A stretch of DNA of 64,000 nucleotides from Hevea brasiliensis (GCF_030052815.1 NC_079509.1:41348750-41412749), one strand, 5' to 3'. Positions 1-12,182 are shown, counted from the stretch's first letter. Numbers and translations are program-made. Notes: a model not told the origin generated them from the letters alone.

Positions 1-1175
1 TTGAAATGACAATGTTTAGCAAAATATTAAACTAAGTTTTGAAACCACAATGTCATGACCATATATTTGAACACCTCACTAGCACGACTAGTGGGGGTAA
101 TTAGTTTTGAATTTTGATTCCTTCTCTGGAGAAGTGTTGAGGTGTGCCAGTAGAAGAGGATGTGAATGGATATCCATATATTTGAGCTAGCTAGCCTTGT
201 GATATGATTTCTCTTTAGCCTCTGGCTATTGAGATTCTATTTGTTTCGAATGGCATGATCTAACTGTGGATTTTATGAAATGTGTTTTGATACTTTGAAA
301 TGAACTTGGTTTGCATTTAAAATCTCATAATGCATGATTTGTACTTAATTCTTATGTTCAGCCAAATTTTTGAATAAATGTGATTTAAGTTTTGCATAAA
401 GATTATTTTAGTATGTTGTGCACCACTGAGTCCTAGTACTCAGCGATAGCTTCTATTCTTTGTCATGAGATCTGAGAGACTAGAGGAGCAAAGATTTGTC
501 AAGTGTGAGGAGCCATCAGCTTGAAGCCATCGGGTATAATTTATACCCTAACTATAAATATTTCTTTTGATGTATATATTGCACATAAATGTATGGACAT
601 GTAAAAATGGGTCTTGAGCAGTTTGTATAAAATTTGTATAAAGTTGTAATATATATTGTAATTTGAAATTCTCTTAATGTAAATTTTGTAATGATGTATC
701 AAAATTGTTTTGTTTCTAATGAAATATGAATGGAACTATTTTATTTAAATTGAATGAAATGGATTGCTAGTATTTTGATGATCATTGGATAGTGGATTTG
801 AAATTTGAAAGTTGATAAATGTGTTGAGAAATTGATTGAGATTGAGTATGAAATTGAAGCAATTGTTGAGAAAAATTTTTAGAAGTGTTTTTTACAGGTA
901 TTTGAAGAACTGGTTTCTCAAAATACAGACAGAACTCTGTCAAAATTTTTATAAAATTTGTGGAAAAATAAAATGGGCCAAAATTTCCAACTAGCTTTCA
1001 ACTTAATTACATGTTTTAAATACTTATTAGAAATGCTTACCACTTATCAAAAATAAGAAAATTGTTTTAAAATCCCTTGTAGGGTACTTAATGAGTTATC
1101 GGTAGGTGAAGTTCGGTAGTTCATTAGGTATTCTACGGTATCATGTTATGCCTTACAGAGGGGTATGGTGTGACA
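1..1175 (+). repeat. 5' LTR, 3'-terminal 1175 bp
   Basis: This stretch is collinear with 8523-9696 and ends GTGTGACA directly before the primer-binding site. Differences from the 3' copy are scattered single bases, mostly transitions, plus one divergent block near 458-505. The upstream 2.5 kb of this LTR lie outside the window. Confidence 0.93.
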
Positions 1176-1183
1176 TGTTTTAG

Positions 1184-1195
1184 TGGTATCAGAGC
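1184..1195 (+). other. Primer-binding site (initiator Met tRNA type)
   Basis: TGGTATCAGAGC lies 8 bp after the LTR end. It is the usual plant retrotransposon sequence complementary to the 3' end of initiator methionine tRNA, where minus-strand DNA synthesis starts. Confidence 0.9.
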
Positions 1196-1363
1196 AAATT
1201 TTTGAAGTATGTTTTAACTTGTGAATTTGTGTTTTTCTTTGTTAAGTACAACTGCTCAATGTCCATAATTGTTACATACAGTGCATTACATCATGAATAT
1301 GAACTAACAGAGGGAAATCTCCTTGTGTTACTTGTTCAGGAGATACCCTAACTTCAGCCTGAA

Positions 1364-2577
1364 ATGAAAGAAGGGGATCGCTCAGTTGAGCAGTCTATTG
1401 AAGCTGAGGCACAAGGGGAAGCCCCAGCTTTACCGAATGTTAGTGGGTCAGCAGCACTAGCCCTACAAATGCAGCAGTTTCCTGCATAATTTGCACAGCA
1501 GATGGCTGTGATGTTTCAACAAATGGCTGGGGGTATGCCTGCTCAAGCTCCACCCCCAACACATGTGGCACAACCACTGCCTCCAGCCAGACAATATGAT
1601 AAATTATTGAAGTATGGGGCTGCAGAATTTAAGGGTACAGTGGACCCTTTAGAGGCAGAGCAATGGCTTGAAAGAATGGACATAGTGTTTAAGAAAGCGC
1701 CTTTGCCGGATGAAGTTTGAATATTACGTGTCACTACTACTGGGGATGCGTATGATTGGTGGAAGACCATCCCCACAGCTTGGTGAAGCACCGATCTTGA
1801 CACAGGATGACTTCATCGAGAGAGTTTAGGCAAATACATCCCAGATGCATATGTTGATCGAAGCGCAAGAATTTTTGAGTTTGAAACAAGGAAATCGATC
1901 GGTGGCGAGTATGAGAGGGAGTTCTCACTTTGAGTCACTATGTGGGAGTCTCCTTACTACCGAGAAGGCAAGGTGCAAGAGATTTGAGACGGGTTTGAAG
2001 CCCGGATAAGGATGCAAGTTGTGGGATTCCGACACAAGAACTTCTCGAGCTCATGTCTCAAGCACTTGAGTTGGAGAGAATAGAATCGAAGCAACCCGGT
2101 GAAAGAAAAATCGAGAAAAGTCGAGAAATCGAGAGAAAGACAAGGGGAAAAGTCGGTGAGCCGAGTTCGTGGGACTTACGGGAAAAAGAAGAAATTTAGT
2201 GGACCCAAAGAGGGTCGAGGTGGAAAGATTTGGTAGGGGCGATTTTCCGGGCAGAGACCCCTAGGTGCAGTCGTGATCGGCGATTCACATTCTGCCCGCC
2301 CCTTTGAAACTTGTGGCAAGATTCATGGAGGGGAGTGTTATTGGGCCACTGGAGCCTGCTTTAACTGTGGAGGCAAGGGCCATATAGCTAAAGACTGTAC
2401 TAGTGCTCCGAGATATGGTCCAGCTCCTACGACTGCCGAGGGATCTATTCAGAGTCCTGCTCCCAAAGGTTCACAGTCAGTGGGCAGAGGAAGAGGCAGA
2501 GGTAGAGGTGCGCCCGAGCGATCGAGCACGCGATTGGTCAATCAGCACAAGGGAGTGCTTCAGCCAGAGTCTACACG
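1364..2577 (+). pseudogene. gag: Broken gag region of the chromovirus
   Basis: The likely start is the ATG at 1364, followed by an acidic Gln/Ala-rich N-terminus. A TAA near 1487 falls where CAA would be expected. The capsid segment (LLKYGAAEFKG, then EQWLERMD) is readable at 1600-1717. Between 1718 and about 2275 the frame breaks repeatedly although the reading is still recognisable as capsid. The nucleocapsid zinc knuckle is intact at about 2356-2398 (C-X2-C-X4-H-X4-C, residues CFNC, GKGH, KDC), followed by a Gly/Arg-rich stretch. Such a Gag would form the virus-like particle and bind element RNA. The broken part is unusually CpG-rich compared with the intact pol part; see findings. Confidence 0.85.
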
Positions 2578-2964
2578 ATGAGACAGCGAGAAGAGGCTGA
2601 GACTTCTGATGTGGTAGCTGGTACATTCTCTATCTCTGATCAAAATGTATTTGTGTTGTTTGATCCGGGTTCAACCCATTCATATGTTAGTGCTAGCATA
2701 GTCAGTTCACTTGCTGTTTCATGTGTGCAAATGGGTTTTGAAGTGCTAGTAACTAGTCCGTTAGGACAAAAGGTCCGGGTCAACAGAATTTATAGAGACT
2801 GTCCTTTGGTGATCCAAGGACATGTTTTCCTGTCAGACTTGATTGAAATGCCCTTTAGAGAGTACGATATCATCTTGGGCATGGATTGGTTAGCCAGGCA
2901 TCACGCCATGATTGATCAGAGATCAAGATCACTTTTGGTCTCCCTTTGTACGGTGATGTGGTAA
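2578..2964 (+). pseudogene. pol: Aspartic protease domain of pol
   Basis: This open segment of 128 codons has the retroviral-type protease signature. The catalytic motif reads DPGSTHSYV (Asp-Pro-Gly rather than the more common Asp-Ser-Gly) at about 2662-2688. The flap/C-terminal motif ILGMDWL is near 2873-2893. The protease would cleave the Gag-Pol polyprotein. It runs into the reverse transcriptase with a frame change around 2950. Confidence 0.82.
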
Positions 2965-3749
2965 TACAAGGGGAGAGGCATTTACTGCTATCAAACATCA
3001 TTTTGGCTGCACTAGCCAGAAGGATTATCAGAAAGGAGTGTGAAGCATACTTGGCACATGTGATAGACACCCAAGTGGGGAGTCCAGCACTAAGGGACAT
3101 CCCTACTGTATGTGATTTTCTGGATGTATTTCCTGATGAATTGCCAGGATTACCTCTAGAAAGAGAGGTGCAGTTTGAAATTGATGTTATGCCTGGTGTG
3201 GATCCAATCTCCATAACGCCATATAGAATGGCACCTGCAGAATTGAAAGAGTTGAAAGTGCAGTTGCAAGAATTGCTTGACAAGGGCTTTATCCGCCCTA
3301 GTGTGTCACCTTGGAGAGCACCAGTGTTGTTTGTAAAGAAGAAAGATGGCACTCTCCGCTTGTGTATTGATTATCGGCAGTTGAATAAGGTGACAATAAA
3401 GAATAGATATCTATTACCCCGCATTGATGACTTGTTTGATCAGTTAAGGGGTGCAGCTATGTTCTCCAAAATTGACCTGAGATCAGGTTATTATCAGCTG
3501 AAAGTACAAGAGCAGAGTATTCCTAAAACTACCTTCAGAACCCGCTATGGCCATTATGAGTTTTTGGTTATGCCATTCGGGTTAACTAATGCTCCGGCTG
3601 CTTTTATGGATCTGATGAACACTATCTTCAGACCATACCTCGACCAGTTTGTTGTGGTATTCATAGATGATATATTGGTCTATTCGAGGAATGCAGAAGA
3701 GCATGATAGACATCTGCGGATTGTACTGCAGACTTTGAGGGAGAAATAG
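2946..3749 (+). pseudogene. pol: Reverse transcriptase domain of pol
   Basis: An uninterrupted 267-codon segment contains the Ty3/gypsy reverse transcriptase core: YRMAP, then [43 protein letters not shown] and the catalytic FIDDILVYS (Y/F-x-D-D box) at about 3661-3687. It ends at a TAG (3747-3749) where a CAG codon would be expected, which looks like a C-to-T change. Sequence after the stop continues the same domain ([17 protein letters not shown] reading to 3880). The enzyme would copy element RNA into DNA. Confidence 0.9.
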
Positions 3750-3865
3750 CTATATGCCAAATTATCGAAGTGTGAATTTTGGCTGAAGAAAATATCTTTC
3801 TTGGGGCATGTAGTATCAGAAGAGGGCATCAAGGTAGATCCAAGTAAGATTGAAGCTGTCCTTAA

Positions 3866-4588
3866 TTGGAGGCCACCCAGAAATGTCACGTAAATTCGAT
3901 TTTAGGTTTAGTGGATACTACTGATAGATTTGTGAAGGGATTCTCCATGTTGGCATCTCCATTGACCAAGCTACTTAGAAAAGATGTAAAATTTCAGTGG
4001 ACGGATAAATGCCAACAGAGTTTTGATGAATTGAAGAAATGTTTGACTGAAGCTCCAGTCCTGACTTTACCTACTCCGGGTAAAGAATATACAGTTTATA
4101 GTGATGCTTCTCACAATGGGTTAGGCTGTGTATTGATGCAAGATCGAAATGTCATTGCCTATGCATCACGCCAGCTGAAACCGCATGAGAGGAATTATCC
4201 GACACATGATTTGGAGCTTGCAGCTATTGTGTTTGCTCTTAAAATCTGGAGACGCTATTTGTATGGGGAAAAGTGTTACATCTACACAGATCATAAGAGT
4301 TTAAAGTATTTGGGCACCCAGAAGGAGCTGAATTTGAGACAGAGGAGATGGTTAGAGTTGATAAAAGACTATGATTGTCTGATAGACTATCAGCCAGGGA
4401 AAGCTAATGTTGTGGTTGATGCCTTAAGTCGCAAGACTATGGCAAGTCTACGGGTTACTCCTTTGTCTTTGGTACATGAGTTGAGATCATTGCATGCCAG
4501 CTTAGAGATTAATGATGATGGGCAGACAGCAGTTGCATGGCATGTACAGCCAGTGTTGATTGATCAGATTAGAATGGTCGCCGAATGA
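3866..4588 (+). pseudogene. pol: RT connection and RNase H domain of pol
   Basis: The open segment starts in the connection region ([16 protein letters not shown] at about 3931-3978). It continues into RNase H with [10 protein letters not shown] (first catalytic Asp) near 4096, [11 protein letters not shown] (catalytic Glu) near 4210 and TDHKSLKYL near 4288. The end, [12 protein letters not shown] followed by DALSRK, is typical of Ty3/gypsy pol. RNase H would remove template RNA during reverse transcription. At 3885-3930 several one- or two-base losses break the link to the RT segment. Confidence 0.88.
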
Positions 4589-4603
4589 TCGAAGTATCGG
4601 TCG

Positions 4604-5960
4604 TTGGAAGAAGTCAGCAGGCAAGAAACCGAATTCTCAATCGAGATGATGGTCTCATCGCTACACCGAGCGAGAATATGTGTTCCTAATGATGTTGAAT
4701 TGAGGAAGATCATTTTGAAGGAAGCACATGAGTCTCCTTTTGCCATGCACCCTGGTGGTACAAAAATGTATAGAGGGCTAAAGGAGCATTACTGGTGGAT
4801 GGATATGAAAAGAGATGTGGCAGAGTTTATTTCTAAATGCCTAACTTGTCGCCAAGTAAAGGCAGAGCATCAAGTACCATTGGTTGTTACATCCACTACT
4901 AGTACCAGTCTTGATATGGGAGAGAATTTCTATGGATTTTGTGATGGGATTTCCGAGAACACATAAGAGTCATGATGCGCTTTGGGTCATTATTGTGATC
5001 GACTAAATCGCTCATTTTTGCCAGTCCGGATGGATTACAGTTTAGAAAGATTGGCCAAGGTATACATTGATGAGATTGTGAGACTACATGGAGTGCCAGT
5101 ATCCATCGTATCGAGAGATCCTAGGTTCACTTCTAGATTAGGGTAGTCTTGAGAGAGCCCTAGGAACTAGATTGAACTTCAAAGCATTCCACCCACGCAT
5201 GCATGGCGATCGAGAGGGTAATTCAGATCTTGGAGGACATGCTACGGGCCTGTGTGATTGAGTTTGAGGGCAGTTGGGATACACACTTGCCTTTGATTGA
5301 GTTTGCTTGCAACAACAGCTACCAATCAAGCATTGGGATGCCTCCATATGAAGCTTTGTATGGCAGAAAATGTAGAACCCCGTTGTGTTGGGATGACGTG
5401 GGTGAAAGAAAGATGATTGGACCCGAAATTGTTCAAATAGATCGAGGAGAAGATCAGGGTGATAAGAGATCGACTTAAGACTGCATCAGACCGTCAGAAG
5501 TCCTACATTGATTTGAAAAGAAGGGATATTGAGTATGTAGTGGGTGAGAAAGTTTTCCTCAAAGTTTCTCCTTGGAAGAGAATTATGAGATTTGGCGTAA
5601 AGGAAAGCGAGTCCTCGTTTCATTGGGCCATATGAGGTTCTGGAAAGAGTGGGTCCTTTGGCATATCGGTTGGCACTACCTCTAGAGTTGGAGAAGATAC
5701 ATAATGTCTTCTATGTGTCTATGTTGAGGAGGTATCGATCAGACCCATCTCATGTACTACCAGTAGAAGAAATTGAAGTGAATCCAGACCTCACATATAA
5801 AGAAGAACCCATAGAGATTCTGGCTTATGAGGTGAAGCAGCTACGAAACAAGCAGATACCGTTGGTAAAAGTGCTGTGGAACCATCATTCAGACCAGGAG
5901 GCTACTTGGGAACGAGAAGAGGACATGAGGAGACAGCACCCACAACTGTTCAGAGATTGA
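4604..5960 (+). pseudogene. pol: Integrase domain with chromodomain-like C-terminus, frameshifted
   Basis: The N-terminal zinc-binding part is readable at 4680-4870 (HESPFAMHPGG, YWWMDMK, CLTCRQVK; HHCC type). The catalytic core is present but broken into frames between 4960 and 5480. One intact piece reads ERVIQILEDMLRACV to ALYGRKCRTPLCW. The C-terminal part 5649-5960 is open and ends with a chromodomain-like segment (VLW, EATWERE, HPQLF). Integrase would join the DNA copy to host chromatin. Breaks sit at 4590-4680, 4960-5215, 5440-5480 and about 5600. Confidence 0.85.
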
Positions 5961-5993
5961 TACCAGATAAAATTTTGAGACGAAATTTATTTT

Positions 5994-6007
5994 AAGGGGG
6001 GGAGAAT
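5994..6007 (+). other. Polypurine tract
   Basis: An A/G run (AAGGGGGGGAGA) lies immediately before the TGTAACACCC start of the 3' LTR. It is the expected primer site for plus-strand DNA synthesis. Confidence 0.85.
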
Positions 6008-9000
6008 TGTAACACCCCCGTTTGCATAGCCTGGTAGATTTCACTATTCCGGTGATCGGTGTCGGTCCGGACAATTAAGGGGATTAGAACCACACTTAAA
6101 ACAACTAGATAAGTCACAAACACAAATAATTAGTAATGTTCAATTAGTTAAGTATAAATAAGAAAAACAGAACAGAAGAAGTTAAACGAGCCGAGAGTCA
6201 CAGCGATGGGTGACCTTCTCTGTAATGACTATAAGTCGTTTTAAACTCAAATTTCGAACCGTAAAAAGTGACGCTGCGGTCCTTAGGACCCTTATGAACA
6301 CAGTGGAAAAGAGAAAATCACGAAAAAGAACTGTTAAGCCAGTCAAATAATTAGGTCAGGGAGCCGGAAGAAATATGGAATTATTTGCAAACCAGGATAA
6401 CCCGCCAAGGGGCAATTTGGTCAATTGACCCCGAGAGCTGACTCCTAACCTAACTGTCAAATAAAATCAGAGAAAAGAAAATTTTGGAATCGAGAATTAA
6501 ATTAAAAAACTAATAGAAAATTAGAAAAAAAAAGAGGAAAATCAAAAAAGTAAAAAGGTGATGACATCATGCATGACCTCATGCATGATGCCATAACTAA
6601 ATTAATTAAATATTTATTAAATTAGATTTTGTGGTCTTCCATAAGCAAAATTGATAAAAGAAAACAAAAGAAAAAAAAATAGAAAAATCTCTTCTTCTTC
6701 TCCTTGGTGCCGCCCCACTCCCTCCTTCATTTCACCATTGCTAATCCTCCATTAAGCTTGCACTTGAGCTTTAATTCCTCCACTCAACCTTAATAAATCC
6801 CCTAAAAACTTCACTAGAGCTTGTTATTGCAACTTGAAAAGAAGATTACAAGAAGAAAGAAGAGTTAAAGATAGGGTTTTGAAGATCTAAGAAAGGTTAG
6901 TGTGCTAACTTACAATTTATTTCTTTAAATGCATCATTAGTTGTTGAAATGAGCTCAAAATTAATTAAAGGAAATGAAAATATGGGGGAAGGACCACTAT
7001 TGAATTTTCGGCCAGCTTGAAGGGGACCATGATTTGCATGAATTTAATGGGTTTGAATGAGTTTATGGACCTCCCTTAGATGAATAATTATAGTTGGGAA
7101 CTTTGAAATTGCTAATGATAATTAAGTAGTGAGATTAGGGTTTGGAGGCCTAGGATTTTGAGGCAAATTTTGGAGAAATGCATAAATGATGACTTTGACC
7201 TATTTTGAAGTGAAAAATGGTCAATAATGACCAAAGGAGATGTGTGGGAATTGTTAGAATGGAAGTCAAATTCGTAGGGTAAATGCAGCATGACCAAGCT
7301 AACTTTGAAGGACCAAAACGGAAATTTTACAAGTCCAATTGATATGCCACCAATTGGGGATAAAAATAGACATAAAATGACACAATTTTCATTAAGGAAC
7401 CATGCCCAAAAACTGACCAAAACCTAGTGAACCAATTGACCAAAGTTAGTTAAGAGCAGTCTGCCACTGCACAAACTGACCAAATGAACAGTATTTGTTT
7501 ATTTGGTCATAACTCGAGCTAGACAGGTCAAATTGACCTGAAATTTTACTTGTAATTAGATAAGATATAGATCTAAAACTTTCATGAAGAACACCAACCC
7601 AAATTATGCCATTAACCTAATCAAATTATTGAGCAAAGTTGAGTTACTGAACCTGCAAACTGCAGATTTCCATTTAAACAGTAAAGTTCCAATGGCTATA
7701 ACTCTCTCTAGAAAACTCCGATTTAGGCGATTCTTGAACCGATAGAAACCTAAGACATAGTAGAACATTTCGTATGAAGGAAATTAGACCAAATTATGGA
7801 CTTAACTTGATCAAATTACTGAACGAAATTGGATCAAAAATCTGCCAGAACCAAAATTGCAGCATGAGCGATTGCACGTGAGCGATGGAATTGTATTTTG
7901 GCTATAACTTGAGCTACAAAACTCTAATTGGGGTGATTCAAAAATGAGAATACACTTAAGACAATAAGGAACATTTTCTATGAAGGAAGGTTTGCCAAAT
8001 TCCAACAGTAAAAGGACCAATGAAACAGTGCAACTTAGGACTCCCAAAACCGAAAATTAGCAATTTTGCCTAAAAGACCTAAGCTTTGAGAAAATGACCA
8101 AAACCAATAAGATTAGTGACCAAAATGTGGTATGTGGGTGAAGTTGGAGTTCCCATACCTATTAAGCCTTAAAAAGTCAACAATTTGTCTTGAATAGTGT
8201 AGTGAATAGTAACCCGAAACACAAAATTTCAAAAATTTCGAATTTAACACGTTAGAGCTAGTTAAATGTGAAGCTAAATTTATTTTGGATTTATTTTAAG
8301 TTCTAGTACTGAAACATTGTAAAATTGCGTGTTTCAGTGGAAAAGAATACCGGGACAGAACCCGAGGAGTCGAGTCAAGGCCAACAGGCGACTCGTTTGA
8401 GGTTTCTGCATAACGTATACTTTTTATAATCATCTTTCGCATACTGTTTTGAATAATATGAAATATTGGATGATGGCATTCTTATGATATTTGACTTAAA
8501 TTGTTGAAAGTTATTATGCATATTGAAATGACAATGTTTAGCAAAATGTTAAAATAAGTTTTGAAACCACAGTGTCATGACCATATATTTGAACACCTCA
8601 CTAGCACTACTAGTGGGGGTAATTAGTTTTGAATTTTGATTCCTTTTTTGGAGAAGTGTTGAGGTGTGCCAGTAGAAGAGGATGTGAATGGATATCCATA
8701 TATTTGAGCTAGCTAGCCTTGTGATATGATTTCTCTTTAGCCTCTGGCTATTGAGATTCTATTTGTTTCGAATGGCATGATCTAACTGTGGGTTTTATGA
8801 AATGTGTTTTGATACTTTGAAATGAACTTGGTTTGCATTTAAAATCTCATAATGCATGATTTGTACTTAATTCTCATGTTCAGCCAAATTTTTGAATAAA
8901 TGTGATTTAAGTTTTTCATAAAGATTATTTTAGTATGTTGTACACCACTGAGTCCTAGTACTCAGCGATAGCTTCTATTCATCGTGAATACAGAGACTAG

Positions 9001-9696
9001 AGGAGCGTGATCGAGCTCCTGAGGTGTGAGGAGCCATCAGCTTGAAGCCATCGGGTATAATTTATACCCTAACTGTAAATATTTCTTTTGATGTATATAT
9101 TGCACATAAATGTATGGATATGTAAAAATGGGTCTTGAGCAGTTTGTATAAAATTTGTATAAAGTTGTAATATATATTGTAGTTTGAAATTCTCTTAATG
9201 TAAATTTTGTAATGATGTATCAAAATTGTTTTGTTTCTAATGAAATATGAATGGAACTATTTTATTTAAATTGAATGAAATGGATTGCTAGTATTTTGAT
9301 GATCATTGGATATTGGATTTGAAATTTGAAAGTTGATAAATGTGTTGAGAAATTGATTGAGATTGAGTATGAAATTGAAGCAGTTGTTGAGAAAAATTTT
9401 TAGAAGCGCTTTTTACAGGTATTTGAAGAAACTGGTTTCTCAAAATACAGACAGAACTCTGTCAAAATTTTTATAAAATTTGCGGAAAAATAAAATGGGC
9501 CAAAATTTCCAATTAGCTTTCAACTTAATTACATATTTTAAATACTATTAGAAATGCTTATCACTTATCAAAAATAAGAAAATTGTTTTAAAATCGCTTG
9601 TAGGGTACTTAATGAGTTATCGGTAGGTGAAGTTCGGTAGTTCATTAGGTATTCTACGGGATCATGTTATGCCTTACAGAGGGGTAAGGTGTGACA
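6008..9696 (+). repeat. 3' LTR of the chromovirus, 3689 bp
   Basis: It begins TGTAACACCC after the polypurine tract and ends GTGTGACA; its last 1174 bp match window 1-1175. Its first 70 bp resemble the outer edge of the LTRs at 29609-37836 and 59046, including GGTGATCGGTGTCGGTC, so these are related long-LTR families. The part 7490-8080 contains about three diverged repeats of roughly 190 bp, each with a CTATAACT/GAGCT-like core. No coding capacity is apparent. Confidence 0.92.
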
Positions 9697-11850
9697 ATAA
9701 TAATAATAAATAGATTATAGATAAATAAATAAATAATAGATATGATATATAGAAAAATAAAATTAAATAAGCTTATAAATTCTTAAATTATATAAAATCA
9801 AGTGTAACACATAGTAGAAAACTCTATATATATACACGTAATAAAAAAACTAGGTACACAGATAAAAAAAAACATAAAATACTAAGATATATTATTTTAT
9901 TAAATAAAAAAATTAAATGTGCTACTTAGCATTTTTTAAAAATTTGTTTTTATTTATTGTAATTAAAAAAAATTATGAGCACCTTTTGAAAATTTTAAAA
10001 CTATTTTCATAATAAAAAAAATTAATATAATAAAATATAGTAAATATAAATATAAAAAAATCTAAGTTTTAAAGTATTTTCAAGAGAATATCAGGTATCA
10101 TTCTTTTTTATAGTAATGCTACATGACTAACACGTGACATTACAAATATATAATCATTACTATAATAAGATAACTTATAATATATTAATATATATTAATT
10201 ATTTATATTTATATTCATATTATATATAGATAGATTTTAATTATTTTTACAATGAAATATTTATTAAAAAGTTTAAGAGATAAAAATAATAAAAATAAAA
10301 TTTGAAATAATTAATAAAAATTAAAAAATACATTATTTTTATATATTAAATTTAATTAAAATTATTAATAGTTATGTGTATGAGCACATAGGTAATTCCC
10401 ATATGATATATGGTATTTTTATTATAATATTATCACGTAATTAATACATAGTATTCTCTTTCATAATATTACTATATAACATTTTTTTATTATATATAAA
10501 TTATAAATTATTTAATAATGATCCTATTAATATGACAATAAGTATTCATTATTATGAAATAACTTATAATATATTAATATATGTTAATTATATGTATATT
10601 ATATATAAATAGATTTTAATTATTTTTAATATAAATTTTTATTAAAAAATTTAAGAAATAAAAATAATAAAAATAAAATTTAAAATAGTTAATAAAAATT
10701 TAAAATATTACATTATTTTTATATGTTAAAATAAAAAAAAATAAATTAAAATTATTAATCACCGATTCTCTAATCCCATAGCTAAAGGAATTATAAAGAT
10801 TTTGAGGATTCCATAAAAGGTACACTGATCCAAGTGAAAATCCCAACTAAATTGTCTAAAAACCCCAATGAAAATCCAATCCCATCAGCGTAAACCTGAT
10901 CCAAAGTGAGCACTTGAGACAAGAAAAAAAAAAAAAATGAGGGTAAAAACGTCATTCTAAACTTTCTTATCTTCGAACGGAAATCCTCAACCGCCAAGGA
11001 CAATTGCGCAACTACACGGTACTTAAAGTACAGTGAAGAATGAAAAGACCTCACACCCAAAAAAAAATTGTAAAAATTAAATAAAATAAAAATTATTTTA
11101 TTTTTATTTATTCTGTTTATAAAAATAAATATTTTTATATCATTTACACTATATTTTAATATAAAATGAGATAAACAAAGAAAAATATTTTTAATTTTTA
11201 ACTTGTTATTTTCTCTCATTTTATTTGAGAACAAAAGAAAAATAATAAGAATAAAGAAAATAAAGTTTATTTTCCCTTATTAAGAGAGGAAAAAAATAAT
11301 ATTATTTTTTAAATTTACTTTTTTACTCTTAATTTTATAAATTATTTAGAAAATTAAAATAAAAAATAAAGATATATGGGTAATTTATTTACTTTTTTCT
11401 TCTTAATTAATTTATTTTTTCTTTAAAGTAAAGAAAAAATAATAAATATAAAATAAACATTATTTTCTTTACGTTTAATATTTTTCTTTCATTTTTAAAT
11501 ATAAAAAAAGTCATAATCTCACTTTATTTTTTATTATTTATTTTGTTTTCTCTCTCCTTTCCATGTATCTAAACAAAGGTTTATTATTCCGCTCAACTCA
11601 AATTAAGGTTTTTTTACTAATCATTATATGTAAAATAATTGGTTTATATTTTTAAATTACACAAATAAGGCAATTGAGTAAAATAATATAAAAAAGAAAT
11701 GAAATAAAAAATTAATTAATATAATTTTCAAAATAAAAAAATTGAATAATTATTTTTTTTATAAAATAAAAAGACAAATAGTAAACTTTTAAAAATAAAA
11801 AAATATATATAAAAAAAATAAGCCAGAAACACTCACCTAAAGTAGGGTTT
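9697..11850. other. AT-rich intergenic spacer
   Basis: It consists of long A/T runs with very little GC. I see no convincing coding region; the minus-strand open frame at 10791-11234 is low-complexity Phe/Ile/Lys. A direct repeat inside is listed separately. Confidence 0.6.
10148..10759 (+). repeat. Direct repeat of about 220 bp, two copies
   Basis: Copy 1 (about 10148-10372) and copy 2 (about 10534-10759) share AACTTATAATATATTAATAT, then AGATTTTAATTATTTTTA, then a run of AAAATAATAAAAATAAAATT and ACATTATTTTTATAT. They diverge by small indels, which suggests an old local duplication or a pair of degraded miniature elements. Confidence 0.6.
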
Positions 11851-11878
11851 GTATTTCCCTGCCCCCACCAGCCTTACA

Positions 11879-11911
11879 CTCTCTCTTCTCTTCTCTTCTC
11901 TTCTCTTCTCC
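11879..11911 (+). promoter_or_regulatory. CT-rich leader/promoter tract upstream of eIF(iso)4G
   Basis: A (TCTTC)n pyrimidine tract lies about 270 bp upstream of the start codon, followed by further CT-rich sequence to 12000. Pyrimidine-rich tracts are common around transcription starts and in 5' leaders of plant housekeeping genes. I see no clear TATA box at the usual distance. That this is the leader is inference. Confidence 0.45.
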
Positions 11912-12182
11912 GCAGAAGAGAGGGAAAATCAACGAAACCTGCCCTTCTCCACCAATCCCGTCTTCTCTTCTTTCTATTAAATCAATCCTTTTCTCTCTCT
12001 AAAATCATATAAGTTTATTTTTTTTTCCTTAAATATCTATTCTATATATATTTGTATACGCATAGAAGGAGTCTTATCTTCATTCTGCGGTGTTATCGTA
12101 GCTGAATCTAGGCTTTCTTCTGCTTCTTCTTTTGTGTTTGATTGGACGGTGGAGATTTTATCTGGGAGTGAAAGATCGAGGT

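Larger units (their letters stand above)
1..9696 (+). mobile_element. Ty3/gypsy chromovirus LTR retrotransposon (Tekay/Del-like), 5' end outside window
   Basis: The order is partial 5' LTR (1-1175), primer-binding site, gag, protease, reverse transcriptase, RNase H, integrase with a chromodomain-like C-terminus, polypurine tract and full 3' LTR (6008-9696). Window base 1 aligns with base 8523 of the 3' LTR. By eye the two LTR copies are about 97% identical over 1.17 kb, apart from one scrambled 50-bp block. The domain order PR-RT-RH-IN, the very long LTRs and the C-terminal residues around 5870-5957 (VLW, then EATWE) suggest the Tekay/Del chromovirus lineage. Gag and pol are interrupted by many small frameshifts and stops, so this copy as read is not autonomous. 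The 5' target duplication is outside the window; the 3' flank begins with an AATAAT-rich run. Confidence 0.93.

Noticed and set aside
10791..11234. 147-codon minus-strand frame
   Set aside because: Low-complexity Ile/Phe/Lys/Asn from A/T-rich spacer, no motif or gene context.
12132..12182. Upstream extension of the eIF(iso)4G frame
   Set aside because: It begins at a non-ATG codon and has no family resemblance; the conserved N-terminus starts at the ATG 12183.
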